Of a DNA stretch of 64,000 bases, positions 34,001 through 48,700 are shown in pieces. The notes under the pieces were generated by a model, which worked only from the letters and a program-made list of their open reading frames with translations, was not told the DNA's origin and ran no database searches. Every line of letters starts with the position of its first letter. Positions within the stretch are counted from its first letter, which is position 1. The DNA is taken from assembly GCA_035079385.1 (NCBI GenBank), contig JAVHKY010000052.1:1240001-1304000 (forward strand). Reading direction: 5' to 3'. The stretch comes from Aspidiotus rigidus (lineage: Eukaryota > Arthropoda > Insecta > Hemiptera > Diaspididae). A program made the position numbers and the translations under genes.

Positions 34001-36687
34001 CGTAGCCGCGATAAATAATAAGCACTTTACCTTTTTCAGTTTTAGCGAATTCCATCTTTCCGTATGCAAACGTAAAAACAGACTGATTACTCGGTAGAAA
34101 GGTAGGCCTGCTTACAACGTGAATGCTGAGACCTTATCTTTCGTTTTCATGAATGAATGTACAAGACACAATGTTTCCTGCGTACTGGTGCGAATTGTTT
34201 GACGGCGATGAATTCGTCCGGGATTAATTTGGCCCGGGAAGAATTTGAATCTGATGGGATGAAATGAGCGCGATGAATTGAGGGGGATGAATTGTCCGGA
34301 AACCAGTGAAAATCGGTTTTTACCCATATTTGATTTGATAATAATTGGTTTTTATTTTTTGCGTAAAATAGTAGTCTGTATTGCGAGTATCCAAACTATC
34401 TTTTTTTTCCCTCAACCTACGTGGTAAATGTTATTGGTAAAAATACAATATTGTCAACAGTAGGCCTACTAAATTTTTGAATAATGTAAAAAGCTAGCAT
34501 AGCGACCCCTTGAGATGCGAGATACCTTTAAAATCCGAATATTTAGAAAACACAGATATCTACTCAACACATGGCTGGCGGTCAGGCGCCAACTGCTGGT
34601 AAAGTATAATGACAAATTTGTATTAGTTAACAAGAAATTAAATCAAATTTATTGTATATTGTACCTAAAAAAATAATAAACTTCTGTGATACAAATAACA
34701 ATGGACAATTCTCTGCACTGCCACAACATATGTAAGAATTTAACATTGATGCTATTGAAGAAAACCTCTCAAATCAATCTGTTTTCGCTATTCATCTTCA
34801 TGAGTCTGGTTACTCTTTGCTGATCCGGAAGTTTTGATACTGAATCCATTTATGCCAGACTGTCAGTTTATTCACAGCCTTGTTCATGATTTTACTGCAT
34901 GCAGGGCGGGCGGTAAATTGTCATTTACCGCCCGGCAATGAAAATTTAACGCCCTTTATACAGTAAAATATTGTACGCAACTTATGAAAACAAGCGGACA
35001 CCTCCTCGGGATTCTCTACATAGTCTTTTTGGTTCTTATGTCTCATTACTTACAGTTTTGGTTGTTTTCTGGGCTATTTTAACCCAACATGATGATTTCC
35101 CCTTTTTAAACTTTGTCCTGTGAATTCTTGTTTATGTAACTCTCTCAATTTTGATTTGATTTCTCGCCGCGTTCGTTCTTGTCTCCTTAATGCGTGATTC
35201 TCGTTTCTCTCGTCTTATTTCTCACCTGTTATTTTAGCTTGGTAATTTGGTAATGGTGTATGCCGTAAACGCGCTCGCGTTTCAATGTAAATTTTAATTC
35301 TGAGGTTTTCATTTTATTGGATTTATTTTATTTTAATAAATAACTATCAGTCACCGTAAGTTATGGTACCTTTTTGAATCAACATACAATGTACCAACCA
35401 TCAAACGATTGCAGGTTTAGAAGTTATCAGCACATCTTTCCATGATACTGTACATGGGATAAGCCACCGCGTCTCTCAATATGATTTCATTTTTAAGAAT
35501 ATTTATGACCAATTATTTATTCATAAAATTACATCATAAACAAAAAAGAATATTCAACGATTGGACATCGGTCACCAATCCACAATCTTAGAGATCAACT
35601 TGGTACATCTACTCGATTTTTAATAGCGTCCTCTAGCTTCTTCATCAATCATCACCTTCAGAGCTTGCACAATAACAGTTATTTTTCGGTGAACTGTTAT
35701 AATCGAAATGAAAATATTGATCTTGACCGTAACTGTTATAATTGAAAATCAATCTTGACCGATTAACCGTTAACTGTTATTTTTTCTGTTGTAACGGTTA
35801 CTTGACTGAAAATTCCAGAGTTTCTAACAACGTCAACCGAAAATTTTAGGGCTTCCAACCGTAAATTTTTTCAACATTCAACAGTTATTGGCCAAAATGA
35901 AGTTTGACCGATAACCTTTGACCATTCAAAAAATTTTGGAGTAGTATCCTCTTCTGAATTCTTCAATGACTGCCAGTCGTCGTATGTACTGAGGTTCCCG
36001 CTGCTTTCCTATACTGACCTTCCTACATTTATACTGAAATTGGTGATTGATGACCGCCAACCACAACCGCTCATGGTTTACTCGGCTTCTGATTGGTCCA
36101 CATAAGAGGAACTTTACTTTCCATCGATTTCAATGAGAATTCACAATTCTGTGATATTTTCCTATTACTGCTGACATTAAACGATAGCAAACGAGGAGTA
36201 AAGTGGGTGAAGAATTACTGTTTGTAGCGTTAATTTTTTTCTTTTTTTTTCCTCTCTCTTTTGGGAATAATTTCAACTGGCAATATTTCAGAAGAATTGC
36301 AAATAATACTTCATTAAGTAAGTACTTATAAAATACAGCTACCTAACGAATTTTTCGAACCTTTTGCTCTGCAGCAAATGGTAAAAAATTTCAGAAATTC
36401 TATCCAAAAGCTGAATTCGAATGGGATTTCAAAGGAGAAGGCAAAAAGAACGATATCTACATCAAGGATCCTAAAGACAATAGACTTTTACGATTAATCA
36501 CAGAAGGTCTAATTACTCCTCAAGATATTTTACCAGGCTTCTCTAACGATGCCATTATTTCTAGTCAAAAAAATGGTAAGTGAGATCCCTTTTTGTCTTC
36601 CTCCTTTTCGAGGAGGATTGTTGAAAGATAAATCAAAAGTAGACAATCCATTTCTTAAAATTCTTCAAAAAATTAGGACTGTACATC

Positions 36688-36777
<90 letters not shown>

Positions 36778-39700
36778 CCTTTATTATTCTGTTACAATAT
36801 TTAATTATAATTACAAAATTATAAAATTAGGCCCGTGTGTAGCGCATAGGCCTCCCTCAACCTGTACCGTTCATGCCTGTCATAAGCCACCCTCTGGTAT
36901 ATTTTGTTTCCTCCGAGGAATTTTTTGATATCATCGTCCCATCTAATTTTTTGTTTTCCTTTTCTCCTCCCTTCCTTCAAAAAACAGTTTTTAATTTTGT
37001 AGGTCCATCACTCTTCATTCTGTTTCGATATGTGACCAGCCTAATCCCATTTTATCCTCTTCGCTGCATATAAGAAATCATTTCTCGTTTTCATTTTTTC
37101 ATGTATTTTTCTCATATTCATTTTCTGTTGCAATACCTCAATTAGTCTATTTCTACTGTGTAACCTGTATCTTTCAAGAGTTTGTATGAATTAGTCTCAC
37201 GCTTTGTAATATGTCGGTCCCAACAACGTCAATAAGGGAAGCAGAGTAATTTTTGCTCTTAAAACTCTTCAAGAATTTGGGACTGTACATACTTAGCGTA
37301 TACTGGATTGTATTACTTTTACGGTCTGGTATACGGAATCTTTTAATTGCATATTGTGACTTAATTCAAAAAAACTAAAATGGCTATCTAGTTTAAAAGG
37401 TTGATAATTTTTAAACTTGGAAAATAACAAACAATGATACAAAATATGACTGCTTATAAACGACCAGAATATTTTTTCGTTCAGGTGCTGACATCCAATT
37501 GTGTGTAACAGTGCATGTCAAAATTTAATCAAGATATCATGTGGCCGGTAGATATTTTGGGGGGTTTTAAAAGTGCGTGGTGGGTACAAAGTGGTCCATT
37601 GAAAACTTTTATATACGTTTGAGAACCCAGTAAACATAGTTCCGACTTGAAGCCCTAGAATGCAAAGAGCTTCAGGACTTCAAATGGGAATTAAATGGGT
37701 ACTTTTTCCCAAATGAATCCCCGGGATCCGAAAGACTTTAGGTTTATCCATGTTGAGGCCCTTTAAGCCTGGGAATCCAAAGGGCTTCATTTGGGAAAAA
37801 AACGGGAACAAAAGTATCAACGGGCTTTAAATGGGGATCAAAGAGGACAGTTTTTTCAATTTTTCCCAGGGCTTGAGAGGGGAGACACATTTACCGGGAA
37901 GCCTTTTTCTTATTCTATCGTACCCGAGGATTTAGTATCAATGAAAATTAATAAAAACATGAAATTAAGGAGTGTAGAATTTGATTGATTCACTATCTGA
38001 ATTTTAAATTGCCAAATAGTAATACACTCAATATCGCTCGGATTTTATGTTTTTACTTTCGATTTATCTATCGTTGTTCTCCCCGGAATCTTGACTTTTT
38101 CTGGCCAGTTGCCTTCTTTTTCATCGCGGCCTCGCTTGTATTCTGATAATATGAAACCTTTAAATTGAAAAATTCTACGTGAGTAACTTGTGGATGGTAT
38201 CATCTGCGGTGAAGGTTCATTAATATTATTTAACCGAAATTGTTGAGTACCTACACACCCTGAATTTACGAAAGTGTTCTGCTTATACTTATTAGCCAGC
38301 CGTTTACAATGTTGCAGTTAGTAACGGAGAAATAAGTGTTACGGTACAACCCGAAGGTATGTCCGGTATAATGGATGATGGTCTGCACGCCGATTCAGAT
38401 GAGAAAATCATCATGGTAAGAAAAGAGATTTTGCTGCATTATGCAATATTCACGACTACATCCAGTCCACAGTATTTGCTGGTCCTTCAAGTACAGTTTT
38501 TGGTCCATAGGAAAAGAAGAAGAATGCGACCAAAGAGAATACTCATCACAATATGGAAATAGACTCGAGCCGTGAGTCTGACGAGAAAGTGAAAATCAAT
38601 CTGGATGCAAACGTTGGTGTGCAAAGTCCACTTTTTAATAAGCAGAAGGACAGCATCACGGTTCCAGTGCAGAAACAAATCAGGTAAATTCACAACTACT
38701 TGGAGTGACAGACGAAAATATCACTCCAGAAATAACTTCTTTCCTATGGCAGCATCAAAAAAGGTCATTCATGTATGTTTTTAATCACTTTGTATCAGAT
38801 TAACAATGACTTCGATGTTTATTAGTTTGTCAAAAGGTAAAGAAGCGCAGGCCCATAAAAAGTTGAACGATGCTAATTTTGATGTGCTGTCGTTGCGAGA
38901 ACAACACCATCAAAAAGACAGACATCAGTCGCCGGATTTTGCGGACGAAGGAGTTTTTGATTTCGTCGACACGCCGCTATCAAACAAGAATCTGGTCCCG
39001 GCTGGCACCGCTCAAACTTCTCGAATAAACGTAAAAAAAGGACCTAATGGACAAGACTATGAATATGAATATGTATATTATTACTACTACGATGACGACG
39101 ATACAAATGCGAATCGCGATGGTAAGCATCCAACACAAAATCAGTCTGTTGCAGCTTGCACCTCAAGAAAGGGAAAGTTTTCAACTTCGTTGTAGATTAA
39201 AACGTCCAACTGAGTCGCATAATATTTTGTAAATGAGGATGAAGAATCGTTTTTTCTGTTTTGATTTTTTTCCCTCTGTTTTAGGCAAGAAACCTACAAA
39301 AAGTAATGAGATTCCAATACCGGTTAGCAGCTCTACGCCCGCGAGCAGAACAACCACTCCGATCTCAAGGCATTCGTCGACGCCGACGACGCGCTTCACC
39401 AAAATTTTTGAAAATGATTCTTCTACATCACGCGTTAAGCCTACAAATGTTCAAAACGAACCAGTCTCTGTTCAGTCTCAAAAAAGCCGAGATAAATTTA
39501 ACACCAGGTAAACAAATATTATTCAAGTTTTTTACGTACTCCAAAGGTGCTAATGAAAGTGGTTACTATTCACGATATCCTCTAACCCCCCAGTAGTTTA
39601 ATACTTAATTGATCTTACTCTCAGGAGAAAAAATAAACACAAGTATTGAAAGAAGAAGAAGAAAAAAAAAAAAAAAAAGAGTTAAAACCATCAATTATTA

Positions 39701-42700
39701 AAGAGTAGTTAAACTGGAATTTGACTCTGAAATTACATCTATTGATCTCAAAAACTAAAATAATACTATCTTTTAACTATCCTTCGCGTTCTTAGAAAAT
39801 TATTCATTCAAAGAAGGGTTGAAAAATAATGTAGATCTCCTAATCCTGAAAGTTCAGACCAATAAAGGTCATCATTTTAGAACAACGATTTAAACCTACG
39901 CCTTCACCCTCGCTCAACTATTTTGTGATATCGATTCTTCTGCTTGAGCTTAATTCATCTCTGCACTTCGTATCTCGAAAAGTACCGATTCTAAAAATGT
40001 CACCGAAAAGATCGTTCATCCCTAGCTTGTCTTCTTGTAAAAAATTTTTTTTTTACCGTTGGAAATGAAAATGTGACTGCATTGAATTGTATTGCGAACT
40101 CAGCTTCTCCTAAACAGATGCGGATAAAATAGTATTTTCGGCACCAATTTTCAGAAAAATAGCATACGCAACACTTTTGGAAACGTTGATCGCCGACTTT
40201 CACGAAAAGCTTCAATCGGCATCACCTCGTTTCACTAACTTCGCGCTCGTTCGGCAATCGTTCGTTTTTCCAAACTAGTTGCGTAAATTACTAATGAAGA
40301 GAGAAGTTTACACGTGGTATATGTATATTAATTAAAAAACAAAAGAAACAGCACTTTATACCACTATATTTTGAATTTTTATTTTAAATAAAAATTTAAA
40401 AAATAGTGGTATAAAGTGCCGTTTCTTTTGTTTTTTAATTACTGTATTTTAGGTATCATAGCGGTATATCAATATCGTTATCAATTTATCTTTGACGTAG
40501 CCAGGATTCGAGGATGGAAGGGGATAAGTGCTCTTTCTTTTTAATATTCTTGAAAAAATTTTACCTTACAAAATTATTCTGATAGAAAGTGAAGTCTAGA
40601 GGGGTGGGGGGGATTCATCTACGCCTCTACGCCACGGCAAGTTAACGTAATGAATATTGGTCCTGGTTTCTTCCTCGTGTATTCAGGCTGCCTTCAGAAA
40701 ATTTTCTCTCAGTTATCACATCAGCCTTGATTTTCTCTTCTAAAAAAATGAATTTTATTACCAAATCCTCAACCGTTTAGCCTCTTCAGAAAGCTTCTAA
40801 ATCTCTTGCCACAATATACTATTTTGATTCCTTAACAAGATTTTCCTCTTGTTAATAACCAACCATACTGCAGAAATTTACTCTTCATTATTGCTCGGCC
40901 ATATATGAAACCAAATTCTGAAAAGTTTCTAAAAGTGTTTTTTCATTTCCATTCAGTCCTACACAGAGGTATGGTGATCATATTTTCTAAAAATAGATCC
41001 AAAAAAGAAAGAAAGAAAGAAAGAAAGAAAAAAAAAAAAAAAGCTTAAGCAGTCGCGTAAGCAGCACACAACTTTTCACCTCTGCCTGCAATTAAGCACT
41101 GCTTCAGTACTCCCAACTTATTCTATAAATCGTTCTCTCAATAAGACACACACATCCTCACCATCTCTCGCCCCTCTAGTTGATTCTTGATCATCTCCGA
41201 TTCTCTAGCATCATTTGATGTTATTCCCAGCCACTCCTCTCTTCAACTTTTCCTAAATTGTATTCACGCTCTCATTGTTTGTTTTTATGTCAATTCTATT
41301 TCAATATTCTTCATCTGGGTACCTGGCCACAAGAGCATCCCAAGGAACGAAAAAATCGACAGAGCAGCCAAACAGGCAACCAATAACCCATCAGTGAGCT
41401 TTCCAAACACATTAACAAATGCATGATCCATATCTGGTTCCCTCATTGGTCTAACCTCAAATCTCATTCAAACAAGCTATTCCAAATTAATCGAATCAAT
41501 TCACTCGCAGAGAAGAAATGATAATCACTAGCCTCAGAATCAGTCACTCGTGATTCACTCACTCACACACCCATCTCATCATGCCTATTTCATGCTCTCA
41601 TTGCGATCCTGATAAACCCCCCTTCCCCCGATCATTCAACATATCTTTTTCTGTCCTAAATTAGCCTCGCTCCACAACTCCTTACTAATCCTTCAAAATC
41701 CCATAGAAACACTATTAGGCGACTCTCCATCTGTCCTCAACATTTTAATTCCTCCAATGATCAAATTCCTCTCCCACATCTGAACTCAATAACACCACCA
41801 AACTTATAGCCTTGATGACAGGCTCTCAGTAGCGCATTAGGTTATATACAGATGATTACCGCACTAATACCACATTATCACACAACATTCACTCATGACA
41901 AACTCAAAACAGAAGAGCATATGCTTACGTGTGTGAACAAGTGACCCAAAAAATGAATAAGACTACCATGTTATAACTACACTGACAATCTACGTAATCA
42001 AAGGTTATCCTTTGCTCTTCATGATGAAAAAAAGTGACCGTCTGAGGTGGAATACTACAAAATATTGGTAGCTCGAGTCTCCAAATTACTTCGAGCTTTA
42101 ATTCGAGATTTCACACGAAGCAGGCATTGTATCAAAACAAATTTGCGCATTTACAATTTTAGGTATATAAATTACAATATATCACAATTTGAAAAAAATA
42201 TAACAAACCATAATAGAGTTATAAAGGGCGGGAATTTTTTTTAAATTGAGTATATCTCACGAAGTACTCATCCAATCGTCAAAAAGAATGCAGGTGCACA
42301 ACTTCAGCAAGTTTCAAGAATATCCATCCAGTGATCTCGGAGAAGCGCGGACAAATTTGGATCCATTATACATAGGTATTATATAAGGAAACCTGAAGTT
42401 TTTTAATAACGTAGCCGACCTCTAAAACGTCAAGAAAATTCATTTCCCCCTCCTTCTGTCATAACTGTGACGGGTGTAATACTCGCTTTTCTACAAAAAG
42501 TCGGTAAAAACGGAACAGTGACTTTCATTAGGCTTTCGAACTTAGGTTCTGCCAAAGAATAGGGCTCGCGCTAAGCGTTTCCAGACTCTTTCTAGGATTA
42601 AAGACTAGCACTTTGACAGTTCTTTAGCCAGTCGTCTCCATATTTTCAACATACCTAAACGAAATTTTTTCAGATTCGCAGTCCTTTCAAATTGCTTTCA

Positions 42701-45700
42701 TTGGTCGAAATAAATCATAATTCTTCGAATATCTCTCTCTTATATATCTATGGGGAAAATATAATTGCAAGCTTAGGAAAATAGTTCTACAGCTAAGAAA
42801 AAAAGGTGTGCGCGCTAAATACGAAACATCTAATCAATAGGCTGAAACGTTAATACTGATCGAAAAACACGTTAATTCATGCACTTTATTTCAGTCTTTG
42901 TGACCGCTAATACACATATGGAAGAAAAGACAGTTATCTTTTCATTTCAAGTAATTGAATGTTGCGTTCTTCTTCTTCTTCTTCTTTTTTTTTTTTTTTG
43001 TTTGTTTATTTATGATTCACAATACACGTTTTTACTAGATTTTCAATAATAGGTCAACTTCCTTTCAATTGTAATGGATGAAGGAAGTGTAGTGTTTGAC
43101 AAAATAAAGTTTAGCGGTAATGTTTCTACGTAATTTTTTAACGTTTGATTTTGATTTGTCAACATGGAAGAGGCATCTTTCATTCTTCATTTCCATGATG
43201 AGTCTAGCACAGATGATGAAGACGTGCGCGAGCCTCCCTTAAAAAGAAGAAGGGGTCCTTATCCGTTTGAGGTTATACAAAGAAAAGTCTAAATCACCGA
43301 GTGACGCGGAAAAAGCTGTTGCTTCCAGAAAAATTTGGAGTAAGGCGTCGACACAAAAAGTTTTGGACTGTACATGCCCCCATTTGATCTGTAAACACAC
43401 TTTAGGTATAAAAGGAGGCAAAGTCCAATCCACTCGAGCAGAAACGCAAGAGAGGAAGATCGGCCAAAGCGAAAAGAGTTCAACCACACTAAAATGATCG
43501 AAATTGACGTTGAATGTTTTTTATCACGTTCAAATTATTAATTAACACTGAAAAAGTTGGTATCCCAATATAAAAATATTATTTTTGAATGATAAAAAAA
43601 AATAAAATTGAATAAAATCAGTCTTATGTTACTTATCATTGCATTAACGTGAATTATTTTATTAAACGTGTAAAATATTCATTTAACGAGATTAATAATT
43701 TATTTACCGTAGCGTTCCTTCCTACTTATTGTAGTAGCGGACAATTGATTCCATCCCTCTATATCTATTGCTCGATGATCAGAATTTTCTGAATCTCACT
43801 AGCTATTCATACCTATAGCTCAGAGATCGAAATTTATCTAAGTCCCTCTCTTCATACCAGGGTATCTGGAATTTTTCCAGTACTATCGCAGATTTTTTCA
43901 ATTAAATTTGTCCTCAAAACATCTCAAGATCAAATGATGCCGGCATGTTGACAATCACTCCGCCCATACCTTATCCTATTAAATATGATAAAATAAATTT
44001 TGAAACAAATAAACTACAAATTACAAATCAATTCAGTTGTAACCGTTCAATACTTGCTGTAATTTTTAGTAACGTTTGCATGTCATTTCATTTTACTTAC
44101 ATTTTAGACCCGATTTTCGATATCCGATTGATAATTCCGCGAAGGTATCGTCTTATCCTACAATTCCGAATAAACCAATTGTATCTAATGACTTATCGTG
44201 GCAATATGAACAGAATAACAATAGGTTGGTACAAAATTCACATCTGTTTATAATTTACAAAATCAGGCGTTTATTTTCAGAAGAGGAATTATTTTCCTTT
44301 TCAATTAGATTTCCTGGGAGACAGATTCCACCACAACTTCTCCCAGAAAATTCTCGAGCTACAATCGTTGAAGATACCACATCGTCAACGAGACAAGTGG
44401 TTCATAATCGAGCACATTACAACACTTTACCACAAACAACACCCGATGATTCCAATTTTCTCATTACCGCTCAACCAGTTTCGATGTTGCCATTACTACG
44501 TGAAACGCAAACCAGAGGCAGATCCATCGGTAAATTATGAATGAAAGTCTTATTTTTTGCAGAATAGAATATACCATGCAACACAAAAATGTTAACGCAT
44601 ATAGCTTTTATAGGAAACATTAGACAGTCGGGCTTAGAATTAGTGGATAGCAACTCATTCCGCACGCATTCGACCAGAGTTCCCAATGAATACGAACAAT
44701 ATCCAACACAAACTTTTGAAAGTCCAGCTGGTGAGCAATAACCAAACTATAAAGAAATTATTCAAATTTTGTACATCAGTAGAATTAGCAATCATAGGTG
44801 TTCATTAACTTGAGTACAAACTTACATCGTACAGGTACTTCAGGAAAATCTCTGAAGCAGAACTTGGAATCTACATTATCTCAAAACATTCCATTGGTGT
44901 CCATCAGCAGTACAAAGGGTGATATTTTGAAAACAAAATCATCGACAATTGAATACATCATTGACACAGAAGGTATTCAGTCTACATTACCAGTTATCCC
45001 ATTGTCCTCTAGCTCTACCGAGACAAATGAAAAGAGTATCGCACCTGAATCTACATTTCAGGATGGAACCTTGACTACAGTTTATGGAGCAGGTAATATT
45101 CTTATTTTGATGATAAGAGAAGCTGTTTGAATAACAGATAAGTACCACTAACACTGCGTAACACATAAAAAATTATTTGAATAAGAATAGATGATTCTTA
45201 TTCAAGTAATTTTCAAAAAGTTCTAAATTGTTACGCAGTGTAATGTTTACAGAGTACAACTAAAAAGACTAGCCTTTGTTCATAGCTCGATTGACGGACT
45301 CACTCGCTTCACTCATTTGCCTCCTACTTCGCCTATAGTTTTGCTTAAAATAAGTCTTTACCTCAGTATACTTGTATGACTTAGGCCTAATTTAGCCTAG
45401 TATATTGAAGGCTTGTATATGAACTAGCATACAAAGCTGATAGCACTAATTAAAGCTCACGTTAGTATATCAAATGTTTGACTCGTAGGACTATTGAAGG
45501 GCTCACTCGCTCCACTAGTTCGCTAGCTCCTAAGAGTTGTACCATTAGGCTCAATTTAGCCTAGTATACGGCAGGTCATTATATGAACTACGTATAATAC
45601 ATTGAGTTGAAGTGTCGCTATTTTTAACCTTCTTAATTAAGGAAGGAGGCCTTGTAAAATTTCAGATTAGGTTAGGAGTCCGACAAAACTTTTCCAAGTC

Positions 45701-48700
45701 CAGCATCTGATGTATTGCCATGCTTAACGGGGAGGGAGTGTTGCAAAATTTCAAATTTGTCATGGGGTTTCCAATTAGATAGGTAGATGTAGAGAAAATA
45801 TATAAAACTGTCAAAATAGTGACTACTAGGCCTATTTCAAAACATTTGTTACATTGTAGTTAAAGCATTCAAATGGTAAACCCAAATTTTTCATCAGGAT
45901 TGACTGATAAGGCAGCTCATGATCTTTACGCTATTTATCAACAAAAGCAAAACGAAGAAACCGTGAAGAACACAATAACTCAAGAAGATAGAACCACTGC
46001 GGCAGACGAATCAGAAGGTAGCCAGCTCATAGCCACAAATCCGCCCATTACTACATTGTTTGTACCAACCTCGACTACAACCACCACAACCACAACTCCC
46101 GTCCCCACAACAACGCTCGCAGTAACGACAACAACAACAATCGCACCAATTGTAGCTCTACCAGGGAAAGGTCGATATAGAGGCAGTAGTCCAAGAGTCA
46201 GACATACAACTAGCAGCACATCAGAAACTGCTATGGACAGTTTGAGTGAAGCTACTGAAAGAGCAAAAAGTAAATTCCAGCCACAAAACAAACGAGAGCC
46301 AGGTCACAGAGTACGTATTGCACAGTTTATTGAAATATCACCTACCATTGTTTTCAGTAGATATTTCAATGGGATTCACATCTTTCAGGTATCAGCTTAT
46401 GGTAGAAAAAGTACGACTGTATCACCAGATACAGGAGCTTCTGGCTCCCTTTCAAGCACTTCCGCCTCTGAAGTTTCAACGAGACAAAGTGAGAACTAGT
46501 TGACTCATTAGAAATAATTCTAATTTTCTAAAATAATATCTATGCAAAAATGTTTCTTTCCAGATTATTCACCTCGAAATAGATATCGCGGAGCCAACGG
46601 TCACCGATCTGAAAATCCAAGCGCAGAAAGTTCATCTCTACCCACTTCACCACCCAGTAGATCTAATTTCTCTGATAGGTAATGAAACAAGTGTCAACAT
46701 TGAAAACCTGTCGTAATTTAAATATTGACTATTTTAACAGGAAGCCGATTTAATGGGGGAGGGGGTCATTTGAAAGAAAAGGAGGAGTGGACGCCATCTG
46801 AAAAAACGTGGAGCTCGGGATTTTCTCGAGCTATTTGCGAATAAAATCAAAGAAGGCGCTCTCTACATTTTCTGTGACGGTCATTTGCGGAAGCTTGGCA
46901 AAAAGGTGATGATCTTGAAAAATTCATCCGAGATATTTGAAATTATATTCACTCGACAGGAAATTAAGAGGACTGCAATTTTTGTTCCATAGATTTTTCA
47001 GAAAAAATAATATTTTGAGAAGGTACAGTCGATTTTATTAACGTGCTGTCTTATGGTGAAAAACGCCATGATCACCTTCTCAACATCGACAACAGCGCCA
47101 CTACAGATCGATGTATAATATGCGAATTAATGATAAAGAGGAAATTTAAAAAATTTCAAATTTTGAGCAATGTATGAAGGGAGCGAGCCCTTTTTGAAAA
47201 ATTTTTACTTTCGAGCTACATATAATTATGATGCGAGGAGAACTTAGAAAGATTTATAATATCGAGCTATATCTGATAGGGAGAAACTTGGAAAACTAGA
47301 CTTCTTAGGAACAAAGTTCAATGTTTTTCTCAGAAAAAAGTATATGTTACAGGCATATTTTTAAATTCAGTCATTCAATGAAATGACTAGACATTTAATT
47401 AAATGCAGACTGTCTTCAGACAAATTGTGTAAATTCACAAAAGTTACATTATATGACTAGGAATTCAATTGAATGCCTAGACATTTTATTAAATGTCAAC
47501 TTGGCTTTAGACATATTATGAAATTAGTAAAGAACTTTTTATCACAAATGGCAGAATGGTTTCATTAAAAGAACTACACCTTAACGTAGGTAGAAAACTC
47601 AAGTATACTAGATGAGACCAGTATTTTACAGAATATGCTTGTCAGATTACCTAATTTTGAATTACCTACTTATTTATTGCTGCAAGATCGACTGCTATGG
47701 CACTTGCTATTACAGAGAACATTCTTGCGCCTGCAAGCGCACCTTTTTGTATCACATTGTAAAGACCACTGGCAGCGCACAAACCCTTGCCCGTGTCCTC
47801 CTACTTCTTCTGACTGCTTCTTTACCGCTGAGCGTAGCGTTGTCGTTACGGAAGGGATATCTTCAGCATCAAGAAATATTTCTGCGCTGAGTGTGAATTG
47901 TGACCTTGCGTACAGTTGAGGTAAACGGTCGTGCTTTGTAGCCAACTCATAGAGCCCTTCATCACTCTTCCTCATCTTTCTTGCTAAAATGGACCTAAGA
48001 AAACAAATTTGCATAGTGACTTTCCTCTTTTCAACATGAGAAATTATTGTAATGACGCATTCTTACCTTGCATCAGTTTTTGCTCTGTCTACATCTGGCA
48101 CGGGTATAAGAACAGTGGAAAGCTTCTATCAGAGTCACGCATCATCCGTTTTGCTTGTTGCAAAAGACATGTCTTCGCCGCTTCTCTTTCCTTCAAAATA
48201 GCTCCCTTCCTCTGAGCTAATGTATTCTCAACACCTGCATTTGAAAGAACATTTTCCTCTAGGACTTCTTTGTCTAGTACATGTTCTGTGGAATCATCCG
48301 GTTCATGTGACATACTGTTTTCAGGAAGCACATCTTCATCTTCATCCTTGTCGAGTGCGCAGCTTGTAAGATCATCCTCACCCTCTATTAAATGCCAGAT
48401 GTTTTGTGGCAAACATGTGTGTTCCAAACCACCCCTCAATATCCCTGTTTTCCCGCTCCACACTTCCCTGCGTCTGAGAGTGCCTTGGTTTTCCGGGGAC
48501 AACGTTCAGGCCAGGCCACATTTCTTTCAAGTTGTTCATGAGTGCATTCCTAAACTCACAACCATTATCGCTGTGTAAAAGACAAGGAGCACTGAAAGTT
48601 GTGAATATCTCCAGTAAGCGTTCAGCTACTTCAACAGCTGTCTTCTGGACTAGAGGTCTTACGTGCACGAACTTAATTAAGTGGTCCTGATATACAAAAA

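Larger units (their letters stand above)
32141..34304 (-). mobile_element. FLYWCH-type MULE (Mutator-like) DNA transposon, 2,164 bp, decayed
   Basis: Flanked by perfect 9-bp duplications AGTGAAAAT (32132-32140 and 34305-34313). The ends share GACAATTCATCCC at the same offset from the duplication, and both contain arrays of AATTCATCCC-type words (32148-32280 and 34200-34298). The interior encodes a disrupted MULE transposase on the minus strand. A 129-bp hairpin element has inserted in its coding region. Confidence 0.9.
39508..44107. other. Intron 6 of the secreted-protein gene
   Basis: Contains the hairpin at 40329, a GAAA microsatellite with adjoining repeat end at 41,003-41,060, the LINE remnant at 41,085-41,860, the TTTTACCGACTTTT-family repeat at 42172-42509 and the unassigned ORF at 43164. 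The rest is unremarkable. Confidence 0.6.

Noticed and set aside
36549..36824. ORF with a long poly-Asn stretch
   Set aside because: It is a translation of the (AAT)n microsatellite and starts inside exon 2 in another frame.
44225..44308. Reading exon 7 straight through into exon 8
   Set aside because: The frame is open, but the added residues (hydrophobic, Ile/Phe/Leu) are unlike the rest, and splicing to TTTTCAATTAG keeps the split-Arg pattern of the gene. Intron retention remains possible.
46303..46395. Alternative exon 12 acceptors at the two upstream TTTCAG sites
   Set aside because: They lead to a stop or to a frame unlike the Ser/Thr-rich protein; the TATCAG site at 46395 keeps frame and composition.
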